From positions 35,353,083 to 35,417,082 of the forward strand of contig CM077115.1 in assembly GCA_039619475.1 (NCBI GenBank): a DNA stretch of 64,000 bases. The letters are read 5' to 3'. Of this stretch, positions 24,372 to 42,783 are shown in pieces. Both the position numbers and the translations under genes were made by a program. Position 1 is the first letter of the stretch; each line of letters begins with the position of its first letter. Below the pieces are notes generated by a model that did no database searches, was not told the origin of the DNA, and worked only from the letters and a program-made list of their open reading frames with translations. The DNA comes from Icerya purchasi. Taxonomy: Eukaryota > Arthropoda > Insecta > Hemiptera > Monophlebidae.

Positions 24372-25716
24372 TTGAGTTTTCAGTTAAAAATCATATACCA
24401 CGCAAGAGCATTATTTCGAACAAGTTCTAACAGCTTATCTAATTTCAGACTCGTAATTTTCGAACTGTTAAAATGTCCCAACTCATTTATTTTTTGCGGA
24501 AAAACCTGTGTAATAAATTTTACCAGGATAGCTCCAGTACGCGATATTAAACTAAAACTGAAAGACACATTCATATCTAATAAAATCAAAACGACTTTTT
24601 TGGGACTCATATTCGATAACAAATTAAGCTGGAAGCCACACATAGAAGATACGAAACGGAGGTGTACAAAAGCTCTTAATCTGTTAAAAATGCTACAAGG
24701 CAAGTCGTGGGGATCGGACAGAAGCTTGCTCTTACGTTTATACGGAACTCATGTCAGATCAATAATGGACTACGGTGCGATAGCATACACCACAGCAGCG
24801 GAAAGTACGCTTAAGAAGCTGAATACAGTTCAGAATAACGCACTCAGAATAAGCAGCGGGGCGTTTTACACGAGTCCAGTTATTAGTTTGCACATAGAAA
24901 CAAACATGATGTCACTAAAACACCGTCGAATGTTATTGGCACTGAAATATTATGTGAAAATCAGCGGCAATAGGAGCCATATAAATTACTACAAAACGTT
25001 CCATCCGAATCTACTTAAGATCTATCGCGACAGAAACAAACCGTTCGGAGTTAGGTGTACTGACTACCTCAGTTACCTACATATCAATCGACTTACTGCC
25101 ACTCCATCCGAACCTATAAATCCGCCCTGGGATAATACAATACGGTCCGTAACAACACATGAAAAAGACTTACTAAAGGCAAAAAAACAGATAACGGTCG
25201 CAATCAAGGATAATGTCCAAAACATATGGGATAGGCAATTGAATAACAAGTTACGGCAAATAAAAGTTGAACTGGAACATTGGGAAACATCACACCGGGC
25301 AAACAGGCGAGAAGAGATTGTGTTAAGCAGAATCCGCATCGGCCACACAAAACTAACACACGGATCCTTGCTACAAAATGAACCTCCACCATCATGTGCA
25401 CTTTGTAACACTCAAAGTCTGTCCATCGAACATGTCATCTCCGTATGTCCAAAACTCCAAAAGGAGCGCGAGGAAGCTTTTTCATCCGCATGTACAAGAA
25501 GAATTACTGTCAAAGAGGCGCTTGGAAATGATGAAGCTGCAGTCCAAAGTACTTTTAGATTCCTAAAAGCTGTCAACCTATTTCGGAAGATATGATTTAG
25601 TTTACGTATGGCAGAATTATTTGTAATTATTATCTATAAATTGTAATGTACGGTAGACGCAAATGACCTAGAAGTCGAGCGTCTTTAAATAAATATATAT
25701 ACATACATACATACAT
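24372..25716 (+). mobile_element. LINE-C copy with a 407-codon open frame (RT end to C-terminus)
   Basis: The open frame runs 24372-25595; it opens at a TTG, so no true start is implied and the copy is 5' truncated. Residues 45-52 (TCVINFTR) and 76-82 (FLGLIFD, with KLSWKPHI) are the RT palm-thumb junction. MDYG at 132-135 and ALRISSGAF..SP at 157-169 are the typical thumb of Jockey/I-group LINEs. RIRIGHTKLTHG (320-331) and the zinc box C342, C345, H354, C359 mark the protein end. No RNase H motif lies between thumb and zinc box. After the TGA come a 3' UTR of about 100 bp and a tail of TATA and CATA repeats (25685-25716). No stop or frameshift is visible in the frame, so this is one of the younger insertions here. 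Confidence 0.85.
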
Positions 25717-27839
25717 TTATTTTTTGTTGCTCCATTTGATGAACTTCCACTCCTTCTGTTCCATTTTTACTGCAGAATAGTATGCAATACTCCTTGCAGT
25801 TCTGTTTATTGCACTTTTCTCCTATAATAACAAGTACCTTTTCCGACTCGATGCGCTTCTTGCAGGCCATATGCTCTTTCCTTTTCCATCCCTTTCATAC
25901 GACTGCACTATCTATTCGTTCCTTAATTGCCAATCTTTTCTCAGTTCGTTCTATTCAAGTCGATCTTCTTTAGATTCCCAGTCATAGTGGCAGCACCGCG
26001 GGTAACAACCTAGTTTACTCGCTCTGCTTCCTCTAGCGGGAAATTGATCAATAAGTTTCCGCTAACAATATTCTTTTTTCATCTAAACAAGCACACCTTA
26101 AATCATGGTCGGATGTCTACATTACCTCCTTTTCTAATCCCCATTCCTTTTACTAACTAATTCTTCCTTCATCACGGTCTTAGTTTGCTGATTTTCCTGG
26201 CCTCAGTCGCTTCGTTATTTGCTCCATAACACGTCTTTCAACCATGATTGACTTTCTTCGTCACGTTTTCAGTTTTCTTTAGTCTCTTTTTACCATATTT
26301 TAGTCTTTTCATTCAATAAAGAAACCATTCCTGTGTAGCCGCCGATCGTTTTTTTTTTTTTTTCTTTTTTATCTTTTCTTGACTGTTCTCTCTTTCTACC
26401 AATTCTTCTCTATATCTGCCGACCATTGCACTTCTGTCCTATTATCCTTTCCTCGTATGTGCATAATTCCTGAACCCCATTACACACACTCCTTTTAAAC
26501 ATCCGACTACAGAATTAAAATCTAATTAACTTTTCTTCCTTGCCATATTGTTTCCGGTTGATAAAGTTGACATTCTCTCCAAAAAACAAAAAAAAAACAA
26601 AAAACAAATTAACTCTGCGCGCTATAATGGCACGAACAATTTTCATTATTTTATCTTTTATCTGCGTCCTTGTTGATGTCTTTTTAAATGGTTTTCGCTG
26701 ATATTCTTTCCATTCTTTCATATGTTCGAACTCTGATGTTCTAGCAATTTGCATTATGTAAAACGAATTTACATCTAACGTTTGCTTATTCCTTTTTCCC
26801 AGTTCGTCTTAATTTGCTTTACGCGTCTACATCAATTTTTTTATTGCCAGCTCGACTAATGCTCAAGAGAGATTCTTTTTAATTCTCGGCTAGTCTTTTC
26901 TAGGTGCTGCTTTCGAAAGTAGAGGTTGTTTCCCCCCGACATCGGTACTTTCCAACGGTATATTTTAAGACTCCTGTTATTCCTCGCTGTCCTTCGATGT
27001 TCTTCGGCTGCTTCCGCTGCACCGTGTGGTTGCAGAATTTGTGTTTTTTTGTTTTTTTTTTCTCGACCTTTTTAGTTTATTACAATAAAGTGTCTTCACG
27101 CTATCCTCGCTCATCTCAGGACATTCTAATTTTCTCTATTTTATACCCCCTGCTTATTCATAAAATGAAAATGGTGCATCCAAAAGACACTCCCATCCGT
27201 ACTATACGAATATAAGTCTCTTCCTTTTGAATCTAGCGGTTCTTGATTCTTTTTATTTCGCATTGACCGATCGTATATCGTGATTCGTTTCAATTTCATG
27301 TTAAAATTCGGTATACAAAGTACCACAGCAATTTTTTTTTCTTTTAGTGTAAGAGCCTTGTACTTTGTTCCACCGCTTAGTTATTTTTATCTGTACAACC
27401 CGTAGATCCTTATTATTGTTATTATGTAACAAAATCTCAGAATAATAATGCTGGCATTACAAATTGTGACGGACTTTACTCGAATCACAATTGTTTATTG
27501 TGTTATTTATAATTCTGGAACCATTGCTTTACACCTACAATTCTGCGTGTATATTTAGTATAAATGCATTTTATATTTTTATATGTAAATTTTTCCGCGA
27601 TCATAATTGCTCTATTGCAATGTAAAAAGTGTTTTTTTTTTTTTTTTTTTTTTTTTTTTTGATTCTTCTAATGGCTGATTTTATTACTGCGGTTATCTTT
27701 AGTTTTTAACTTTCATTATTCCGAACGTATTTTCTTTTTTTTTCCGGTTATGATTTTCCTTATTTGTTTATTAGCAGAACAGTAACATCGATTATATTTT
27801 CGCCCTATTTTCATCAATTATTAAATCTGGATTGTTTTC
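25717..27839. other. Pyrimidine-rich non-coding stretch, possibly decayed LINE 5' part
   Basis: The plus strand is strongly T/C-biased, so the minus strand is purine-rich and translates to Lys/Glu/Arg-rich pieces. That is what a decayed LINE ORF1 on the minus strand would look like, but I see no diagnostic motif. A run of 29 T lies at 27632-27660. Confidence 0.25.
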
Positions 27840-28590
27840 ATTTAATATTTTTTTTTTGGCGGGGGGGCTTGTCAACCGGGGACCTTTAACCCAGAAACAA
27901 TTAGAATAGGAAGGAATTACTTACATCTTGATACGGTTAGATATTGTTAGGAGAAAGGCACAAATAATAGGAACAATCTGTCGAGATGGAAGAGATAGAA
28001 CGTAAGAGACGCAATATGGAGTAGGAAAGACCAAGTCTCAGCAAACTGAAGTAGAACGCAGAACACTTAGTAGAAAAAAATAAACACTTAATAAACACAT
28101 GGTCCGCATCGCAAACATGCTCTTCGTTCGAGGGCAGAGGACAATATGGAGAGGCAACCAACGAAAAACGAAAACAGGAGGAAGATAATAAAGTATGACT
28201 TAAGGGTGCAAGCGAATAACGGAGAGACAACAACTGAACGACGAAGTGAAGGAAACAAAGAGAATCACGGATTATTGGCAGGAAGGCTAAGTTGGACAGA
28301 CAGATAGAAAGAACGATTGTTAGAGAAAGAGGAAACGTACATATCCGATACCATAATCTGAGAAGAAAACTTTTGCACAGCGGAAGGAGATTGGACGAAG
28401 GGACTTTCTTAAAGAAGGAGTGAGAATAGGCAGCAACCCGAGCCAATGAGTTCGCCGCTTCATTACCGCAGATGCCCGAATGGCTGCGAACCCACAGCAA
28501 ATCAATTGGAAAATGGAATGAAGGGAAGAAAGAACGTGGATAAGTGAGCTTCCGTCTGTTCGAAAATTATTCTCACAACATTAGTTTCTG
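27840..28590 (-). pseudogene. LINE-A relic: RNase H end, C-terminal zinc box and 3' UTR
   Basis: On the minus strand, 28500-27937 is open for 187 codons: LWVRSHSGICGNEAANSLAR (the last acidic motif of RNase H, normally WVPGHSGI.GNE.AD), then CDADHVFIKC (zinc box) and a C-terminus ending LSPNNI. The 3' UTR follows (TCTCCTAACAATATCTAACC ... AAAGGTCCCC ... A run at 27845-27853). The RNase H Asp of GNEAAD reads Asn. A frameshift just upstream (about 28505) separates the preceding RNase H residues, and the copy is 5' truncated at about 28590. Its 3' UTR is nearly the same as that of the copy at 41.0-42.8 kb. Confidence 0.8.
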
Positions 28591-28691
28591 GGACTTCTCT
28601 CGCTGCATATTTATAATACGGTGTTTTATTTCTTATATTTCTGTATAATTTTCGGGCAAAGCGCATGTAGCATTATTATGCCGATTTAAAT

Positions 28692-29270
28692 ATTTTTTTT
28701 TTTTTTTTTTTTTATATATATATATATATAAGATTGTATATGAGGGTTTCCATGTGCCGTGTTTAACTACTGGGGCTATTATAGCACAGCCTACTTAAGG
28801 GGATTAAACGCGATAGTACAGATCGCTGCTCCGCATGTAAGCTAATACAGCTGCGACCGCGGGCGGAGCGTTTGACAGTATCGTAGAACTAGAGGAACTG
28901 GTGAAGTGCATGGATCGTGGTACTGCAAAAGAGGGACATTCAAGAAGTAGGTGATAGGTGGATGGGGTGCTCGGTTGACTACAAAAGGGCAGACATTTGG
29001 GGGTACCTGGCTCGTGAATATGTAGCCGTGCGAGAGGGTTGTATGTCCTATTCGGAGACGATTCAGGACAGAAAAATCTCTGCGGGAAACTCCGTCTGTG
29101 GGCCACCAAGGCTCCGTGGTTGTTTTTATGCTTCGGAGAAACGTACTTGAAGATCTCCATTCCTGTTGCCATTCTTCTCCAGTTTGCTGCATAAATAAAT
29201 GAGCCAATGTAGGGGGAAGAGGGGGATTGTGTGGCATTGGAGAGATTCTCGTTATTGATACTGCAGCCAC
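28692..29270 (-). pseudogene. LINE-B relic: C-terminal domain and 3' UTR
   Basis: Minus-strand frames give NPPLPPTLAHL, EEWQQEWRSSSTFLRSIK, WWPTDGVSRRDF, RLRIGHTTLSHGYIF and, after a frameshift, CLPFCSQPSTPSTYHLLLEC (zinc box C..C..H..C intact), ending with FLY-like residues near 28810. The 3' UTR carries ATAGCCCC.G.AG ... ACACGGCA and a tail of TA and A runs. The same protein end and 3' UTR motif occur in the plus-strand copy at 57.8-58.5 kb. It is directly adjacent to the LINE-A relic in the same orientation. Confidence 0.8.
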
Positions 29271-35339
<6,069 letters not shown>

Positions 35340-35425
35340 CAAAAATCAGCGAAAAAATATCGAAAAAAATAATGAAAATAATAAAAATAATGAAAATAAT
35401 AAAAATAATAAAAATAATAAAAATA
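35340..35425. repeat. AT-rich minisatellite (AATAATAAAAAT / AATAATGAAAAT)
   Basis: Irregular repeats of AATAATGAAA and AATAATAAAA. Confidence 0.75.
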
Positions 35426-35693
35426 TTTGTTTTTCTAAAAAATAAGTTTAGCCAAACTACCGAAAATAATCACAGTGTTGCTCTGTTCGCTTGTAATAAA
35501 TTCGTTAATCTGCTCGCTTATTAATTCTACGTTTGTTACCTGTGTACGTACGAAGTAATTTATTTTACATTTCCATCGATATGTGAAGCGAGCGAGAGAC
35601 ATTATTTCGTGTATGTTTCAAATCCGGCGTGTTTGTCCGCAGTGGCGATATTATTTATGAAAAAAATTCCCGATTTCATTATTTCGTCGTAAT

Positions 35694-35743
<50 letters not shown>
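35694..35743. repeat. Compound CA/TA microsatellite
   Basis: About 11 CA units followed by about 14 TA units. Confidence 0.95.
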
Positions 35744-35746
<3 letters not shown>

Positions 35747-36074
35747 AAGTTGAGAGCCATAAAACACACACCCCTTTACTGCCGCATAAATTAGTAAAAC
35801 AGATTTGTCTTGCCGGCAATGTTTAAAGTCACCGCCAAACAACAATCATGTGAATTATGTATGAAACGAGCTTTTGCCGAACGATGATAGAATATAAGAC
35901 AAAAATTTTAACCGATTTCCTAAAGCAGTAGCGAAACTTTTAAACTTAGTCTTCTTAATAGTTATTATAGTCGCGCCGTAGTATATATTAACGATCGAAA
36001 AGTAAAAAATTTGTGATCGTATATTAAAATTAATTAGTTCGCCCATTAAGTAGACTCTCAATGTAATAAACTGC

Positions 36075-36178
36075 GGACGTATTTTAATTAATTTCTTATT
36101 TTAATTAATTAATTTCTTATTTTAATTAATTAATTTCTTATTTCAATTAATTCATTTCTTATTTTGATTAATTCATTA
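36075..36178. repeat. Tandem repeat of about 22 bp, AT-rich
   Basis: Four to five head-to-tail copies of ATTTCTTATTTTAATTAATT with small changes in the last two. Confidence 0.9.
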
Positions 36179-36990
36179 TTTTTTTTTTTCGAATTTTAAG
36201 TTTTACGTATTATATATGAATGTAAGTAATAGAAATTGAAAACTTTGAAAACATCTGTTTCCGAAATACACGCGCAATGTTTCACGAAATTATTGAACTA
36301 TTATACTTAAGAGATTTCACGCTGGCGTTTAAAGTCTTTTAATGTTGCTGCTTCTGACTTCCCCCCATACATATTATTTTGCCATATCTTCATTCGCAAT
36401 TGGAGAAAAATTACACACAAACATCGAACTTCTGTGATCTCTTCCACTTACTAGTGTATATGTAATCATCCGATTAGCAACAGCGGTGTATCTCACTTTT
36501 ACCCCTAAAAACTCTAAGACTCTTTGTCATTTCTCCGAGCGTAATATTACTAATAATAACCGAGAAATAAAACTATTTTTATTTCACACACGCGCCAATT
36601 AATACGGTCGATGCACATCCTTCACAAGTCCAATCCAGCTCGATTTGACTATATTAGTTCGGCCCGCAAAACTGCGAAGGGACATCCCGCAACGAATCCA
36701 GGAAAAATATGAATGCATTAAAAAGGAGAACGGCTGCTGACACTAATGGTCCCAGACGATGAACTTAATGAAGAAAGTTGTGTTCCATGCACTTCTCGAA
36801 ATAAATCATCGCGACAGAAATTTCCGTCGGTAACACAGGACTTGCAGAAAACTTTAGATTCGGTCAACGCATTTGACAGGGCGAAACCCGAGGGGGGGGG
36901 GGGGGGTGAAAAATAAATGTAGGTAAGACACCAAGTTGCTTATCATTTGCAGGGAGGATCCTGGTTCTATTACTTTGCACGTTGATTGCA
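36179..36990. other. Non-coding; G-run
   Basis: No gene recognised. A G run of about 16 bases lies at 36891-36906. Confidence 0.4.
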
Positions 36991-37580
36991 AAGCTGCGGA
37001 AAGTTTAGGTATTAAAGGAAAACCTAGTCGCGGAGATCAAGCCCAGGATTAAACAAGCAAGACGGGCTTTTCTAAAGTAACACCTATCCTTTCAGATACG
37101 ATACGGAATGGTGTCATACGTGTGTAGTCTGTTCTTCTTTATGCTGTAGAAGCATGGACTCTGAAAGCACAAGCAATAAACCGATTAGTAGAAGCGTTCG
37201 AAATGTAGACACGATTATTCGTAGGATGTTGAAGATATCATGGACGCAAAAAATGAAAAATTCAGCGATTCTTGAAATTATCGGATGAAGACAGCTTGCA
37301 TCCGATATAAAGTGTGGCGACAATCGAGTTATCTCGAACAGCGTGCAGAAAAATATTCCTTACTGCGTTTAACTTTACAGGGTAAAGTAAAAGGCGACGC
37401 AGAATCGGTCGTAAACCAATAGTACCAAAGTATCTATAAATGGCCTGGGCATCCAATTTCGAGGAGCTATGCCGAGCGACGAAGAAACCACGTTCGCTTA
37501 ATGTTGTCTCGCTTGAAATTCACGTTGTGATAATAACGAGCTCAAGCGGTACGGCAGTGCAAGAAGAAGAACACAGTTAT
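36991..37580 (+). pseudogene. LINE-D relic: RT C-terminal region
   Basis: Frames on the plus strand give AEIKPRIKQARRAFLK (37035 on), YGMV..SLFFFMLWKHGL (normally a V-L-Y-G-A-E-A-W-T-L type box), RMLKISWTQKMKNSAILEIIG (37220-37290), LLRLTLQGKVKG followed by RRRIGRKP (37360-37410) and a tail of V-x-S-L...GTAVQEEE near 37565. This series (IK.RI..A...F, YGAE.WTL, RRMLKISW....N..VL, L...GK..G.R..GR) is the hallmark of the APE-type insect LINEs often annotated as endonuclease-reverse transcriptase. Several frameshifts; an old copy. Confidence 0.75.
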
Positions 37581-40500
37581 GTTACACTTTTGTACACTTT
37601 GACGCGTTGTTAGAAATCGGATCGATCGTGTATTATTTTTCCCCCCGTCAAAAAAACCGTTGCATGCGTGTAACGTCCTAATTTGGAGTAGTATGTGAAT
37701 TTTTCTCTCGTGATCAAGTGCACTTTATAGTTTCACGTATCGGCTTAAATTTCGGCCCAGAACTATTCTTTGTCACGAAATGCGCGCGTCCCCCGGTGCC
37801 TTAGCCGTTGCTCGATCGTATTTTTCGCTGGAAAAATATTTACAGAATTTCATAAAACCGAGCAACGCCGCCCGGTTTTATAAGCAGTAAATTAACTCGG
37901 AAAGCCATTCAACCGCGTATTGTGACCACCGCTCAAGCGGACTTTAGTAAATTTTCACGCTGGTCGTTAGCTAATTGAACAATTTTAATTTCCACGTTCC
38001 ATTATACGATATTACGTTATTTCCCGTTACGCTATTTATAAAATCCCTCCCATAGGTTCGTCATCCGAAAAATCCTTCATCTTCGCACCGTTGCGAGTTT
38101 CTGCCGAGACATTTTTGTACATAGTAAAAACTTTGATCAAAGTAAGCTCGAAATTCTTGGACAACCGCGAGTAGTGAGGAGGAAACGTTTGTCGTCGCAG
38201 GATGCCGCCACTGTACAGTCTGAAACTGCTGCCGAACGCTATCGTATCGATGAAAGAGAGTGCGTGCTAGTAGTAGCAAGTCTGCCTGAAAATCTGGCCG
38301 AAAGTTTTGCGTTACTAACTGTCCTACAGAGAAGGGGGGAGGGGGAGATCTCGCACGACAGAAATATTGACATCTTTTAACCTTTTTTTAATGATATTTA
38401 AAAATTTCGATCGGTCATTCCGCGGAATATACATTATACATTATAGTTGCTATTTAATTAGCGAAAAAATATTAAAAAGGGAATCAACTTTACTTCGACC
38501 GTATCGATATAATCAGTGATGGAATAATAAAATGGCGCGCGCAATATTCACTAAATCGGAAATAATCAACGATGAAAATCACTTTAGCAGAAATAAAAAC
38601 AACGGTGGATGAATTTCTTTTTGAAATTCCCCAACTTCAAGATATCTTACTCGAAAAATTTAATAAAAACCCGCTAAAAAATAAAAAGTAATTGTTTCGA
38701 TGAAAAATAGTAAAATGATCATAAGAGCGCGCGATGTTACGATTATTCTTAAACAACGTTAGCACCGAAGTCGGCAACTAAAATGTCACATTAGACGGCG
38801 CAATCACAAGCCAAGTATTGAAAATATCACAGGAACATTTAATGTTTTTCGGCTTTAAACACAAATTCCACCCATCGTTTGTTACTTTCCATTATTAATC
38901 TCAGTTGTATGTGTGTTGTGCTATGACAATATTCTACTTCTTCTTAAAAAATCGTAGATTGCGTGATATGTGGTTTTTTAATCGCTGAAATTAAAGCTGT
39001 TTAAGAATAACCATAACACATCATCCCCCCTTTAAGGGGTGCACTTTACACAACACCGTGTATTTATAGAGTAAAATTAAAAATTTACTTTTTAGTAAAT
39101 CTTAAAATCATCAATTATTCTATTTCGCATTTTTTTTTAGCTTAAATATTCTCGAGTCATAATATAGCCAAATAAAATGTAGCAACACTTTTTGTAGCCG
39201 CTAAAGAGTCAGGAATTGTAATTAAAGAGTGTAATATTATAATGTTCAAATTCGGTCATTGTAAATTGCGTTTGGCCGATTTTCGTTATCTTTATTCCGA
39301 CTCTACGTGCTTGTATAAACTAACATTGATACACAATACCCCCCCCCCCCCGTACGTTTTAAAGGTTAAACGTGTTCGTTGCGCTGTTCTTTTTAATTTT
39401 AAAATTTCGGGGGTGTTTGTACGGGTATTCTGATGAAAATAATTTGGCTAATTTTCATCTGTTACATTAAGAAAAGAAAGTCCTTTTTTTAACGTTCATT
39501 TTAATGACTGTACTAATATATTCACGCGATCAAGGAATCATTCAGACCGCATGGTCAAAAATTATACGCGGGTGAATAAATACGGCTCTATATGTTTTCT
39601 CTGTCCAGATCTACGTTTAACCGCTTTCATTAACGTTTATAATATTAATTTTTTGACCGGCCATATTGAAAATTGGGTGTTTTTTTTTCGTTCGATTTAC
39701 GTTTCCATGGTAAACAACATTGATAGGTGTTATATTTCAAGTGTCAATGGCGATTGTTATATTTATAAGAATATTCACCTTCAGACACTCCCTCCCCCCA
39801 CTTTTTTTTAACGTTTATTTTAACAAGACTACACTGATTATACTCAATCGGTACTACTCGTGTGGGGTATCGCCGCCACCGGCCGGGGTAAACTTTATCG
39901 AATGAGCAGGAGATAGTACGATTCGAATTAATATCTAAGCAATAAAAGTTGGGAGTGAATAGCTGTATAAAAAAAAAAGAAACATAACGGAACGAAGGAA
40001 AAAACGGAAAACGATTCTAAAAAGAGTTAAAATCTGGATGCAGGGAAGTAGTCGAAATATGTGGAAGATTACGGTAGAAACTGATTAAGAGCCCCGGAAA
40101 AATGGAATTTGGAAAGCGCGGAAAACGAAAGCAAAAACTCTGTACTCACATCATTTTAAACATATGTAAACAAAGATAGTTACTAAAATGAAATATAAAC
40201 AGAGCGACTCTTACCGACACAGTTGCGTGTCTAAGTTGAGATTTACGAATGGAGGTAGATGGAAGACTCTGAAGTTTAACCGGGAAATCTGGCAAAAAAT
40301 CGATAAAGTTAAAGGAAAAATGCCTGTCCGATTTTAAATACCGGAAAGTGGCACCAAAGTTGATTCACAAATAAAGACAAGGACAATCGAAGGACTAATT
40401 CAGTTTTCCCGCCGAGGTCTTACAGGTGTGTCTGCGCATCAGACTATACAAATAATCGAATAATCAACTTTTCGCGGTATTTTCACGAAATCAAGGTCGA

Positions 40501-41044
40501 GGAGCGCTATTCGCTTTATAATTCAGAAAGTAAAATTTATTACTTGCAATCGGGTCAAGTTTACATAAATTTCATGTACGCACTAAAGAATATTCTAGAT
40601 AATTTGTTTACATAGTCCCGTGTAAAATTTAGGGTACCTCGTAGCGGAGACGATAACATCATCATCGCGTATGTCTATGTAAAAGCACCGTCGCACGGCA
40701 GTTAACAATTACACCGTCGTAAAGTCTCCTCGACGATCGGATTTCAAAAAGTAATGTGATAATAATAGCAACAACAAGAAGTAAAATACACAAATCCTGT
40801 CGACTTATTTTCCGATTTAATTATTCTAAACACCTGTAGTGTTCAGGAGTTCGCGATTTTATTATTTGCCGATAGAATATTCTGACCCACGGTGTTTTAA
40901 TCACGTTCTACATGATAACCACCGTCATATATATATATATATATGTGTGTGTGTATTAATGATCATCCTATTCCTATACTGTGAGTTAAATAATAAGAAG
41001 GAAAGAAAGATGTTTTGTTTTTAAAAAAAAAAAAAAGAAAGAAA
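37581..41044. other. Non-coding, nothing recognised
   Basis: Mixed AT-rich sequence with a C run at 39340-39350, a TA/TG repeat at 40926-40955 and an A-rich run at 41022-41047. Short ORFs only, none with a motif. Confidence 0.4.
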
Positions 41045-42783
41045 AAAACGTGTATCTTCCTCAGCGGGTTATTTCAAAAAATATTAAATATTCAAGGGCC
41101 CTATTTATTCTGCGACCTTATAATCCTGCTTTTGTCTATCTATACCTTGCAAATACACTCCTTTCTCGTGTTAATTGTTTTTGTTATCTTGTTATCTTTC
41201 TTGACAGTCGGGGTTATCCTTCTCCGAACACATCAAATGTCTTTCCTCTTCAGCAACCAAAAGGTCTAAACCTGCTGAACTTCAACCAAATGGGGTGATG
41301 ATCCTTATTTCTCTATACAAAATTTATCATCCGCTCAAAATTTTATTATTGTTCATTTCTTTGCGGTTGTGCCTCTACGTCCCGACTCTCTAAATTAGAT
41401 GTAATCCAAAATTCTTGCCTTCGTCTATGTTTGGATGCCCTTAAATCATATCTAATTCCAGCAGTCCTTGCTGAATCTAATACACCACCACCCTTTTCTA
41501 TTTGCAGATCTTATTTGGGCTATCGTTTTCTTACTAAGTGTCTTCTACTCACGTCCTCTACTCGTATCTATTCCTATCTTTCCACTTCTAGGAACTGGCG
41601 TTTCGTACCTAGGAAAACAACCCCTATTTTATCTCTGATCCCCCTTCGGCTCAGTTCATTTTTCTCTTACATTATGTCCTTTGTGTCAATCTCCCCTATT
41701 TCACTTTTAATTTCGCCGATCTCTGCCATCCTCCAAATATGTATCCTGTACCTATTATGCTCTCTAAGTTTCTTTCGCAGGCCCTAATTAGACAGGAATT
41801 TCACAGTTTTATCAATTCTCAATTTCCTTCGCGTGCAACCGTGTTTACAGACGGTTCGAAGAGGCCGGATGGTATCGATGCTTCTTTTATCCTCCCAGAT
41901 TTCGGTGTTTCAGAATCTTTCCGCTTGCCTCCTTTCTGTTCTACGTTCATAGAAGGTATTAATGACTATCCTACGTGTCATTATTTTCATTTTCTCCAAT
42001 CACCTTTCCTCTAAATTCTTGATTATATTTGACTCCATGAGCGCCCTTCAATTTATCCTCCCCTACCTGATTATTCCTGTGATTCTATCGTACTCCGCAA
42101 TCGCTCGCTTATTCACGTTTTTTCTTTCCTCCTTTGCATTTATATTGATATTTACTGTGGGTTCCTAATCATTCGGGCATCTTCGGTAATGAAGCGGCGG
42201 ACTCCTCGGCTCGGGTTGCTGCTTCTTCTCGCTTCTTCTATAAAAAATAATCCCATCGTCTAATCTCCTTCCGCTGTGTAAAAGTTTTCTTCTTAGATAT
42301 TATGATATCGGATATGTACGTTTCCTCTTTCTCTAATAATTATTAATTTCATCTGTCTATTCAAAAACTAGTCTTCCTGCTAATAATCTGTGATTCTCTT
42401 TGTTTCCTTCACTTCGTCGTTCTGTTGTCCTCTCCGTTATTCGGCTACGCTCTTAAGCCATACTTTATTATCTTCCTCTCGTTATCGTTTTTTATTAGTT
42501 TCCTCTTCGCATTGTCCTCTCAAACAAAGAGCATGTTTGCGATGCTGATCACGTGTTTATTTAAGGGTTCATCTCTTTCTGCTGGGCGTTGTGCTTTCTA
42601 TTCCATTTTATTGATACTCGGCCTTCCTACTCTCCATATTGCGCTTCTTATGTCCTATGTTTTCCCTCTTCTTAGATTGTTCCTTTCTCCTAATAATATC
42701 TAACTTTATCAAGATATAATTGACTCCTTTCTATTCGAATTGTTTCTCGATAAAGGTCCCCCGTTTAAGAGCCCCCCCCCCCC
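41045..42783 (+). pseudogene. LINE-A relic, the longest copy: RT thumb to 3' UTR
   Basis: Plus-strand frames in order: CYLVIFLDSR (41.19 kb, normally YLGI.LDS), ESNTPPPFSICRSYLGYRFL (41.47 kb), NWRFVPRKTTPILSLI (41.6 kb), RNase H motif VFTDGSKRPDG (41.85 kb), FDSMSALQF (42.03 kb), HSGIFGNEAADSSARVAASS (42.17 kb) and the C-terminus near 42.7 kb ending LSPNNI. The 3' UTR (TCTCCTAATAATATCTAACT ... GATAAAGGTCCCC ... C run at 42773-42783) matches the 27.9-kb copy. RNase H Asp residues of TDGS, FDS and AAD remain, but the RT and RNase H frames are broken many times. Confidence 0.8.

Noticed and set aside
27397..27409. 13-nt match to the start of miR-100 (AACCCGTAGATCC)
   Set aside because: The match ends after 13 nt, the flanks do not fold into a miRNA hairpin with the known 3' arm, and no let-7 or miR-125 lies nearby as expected for the insect cluster.
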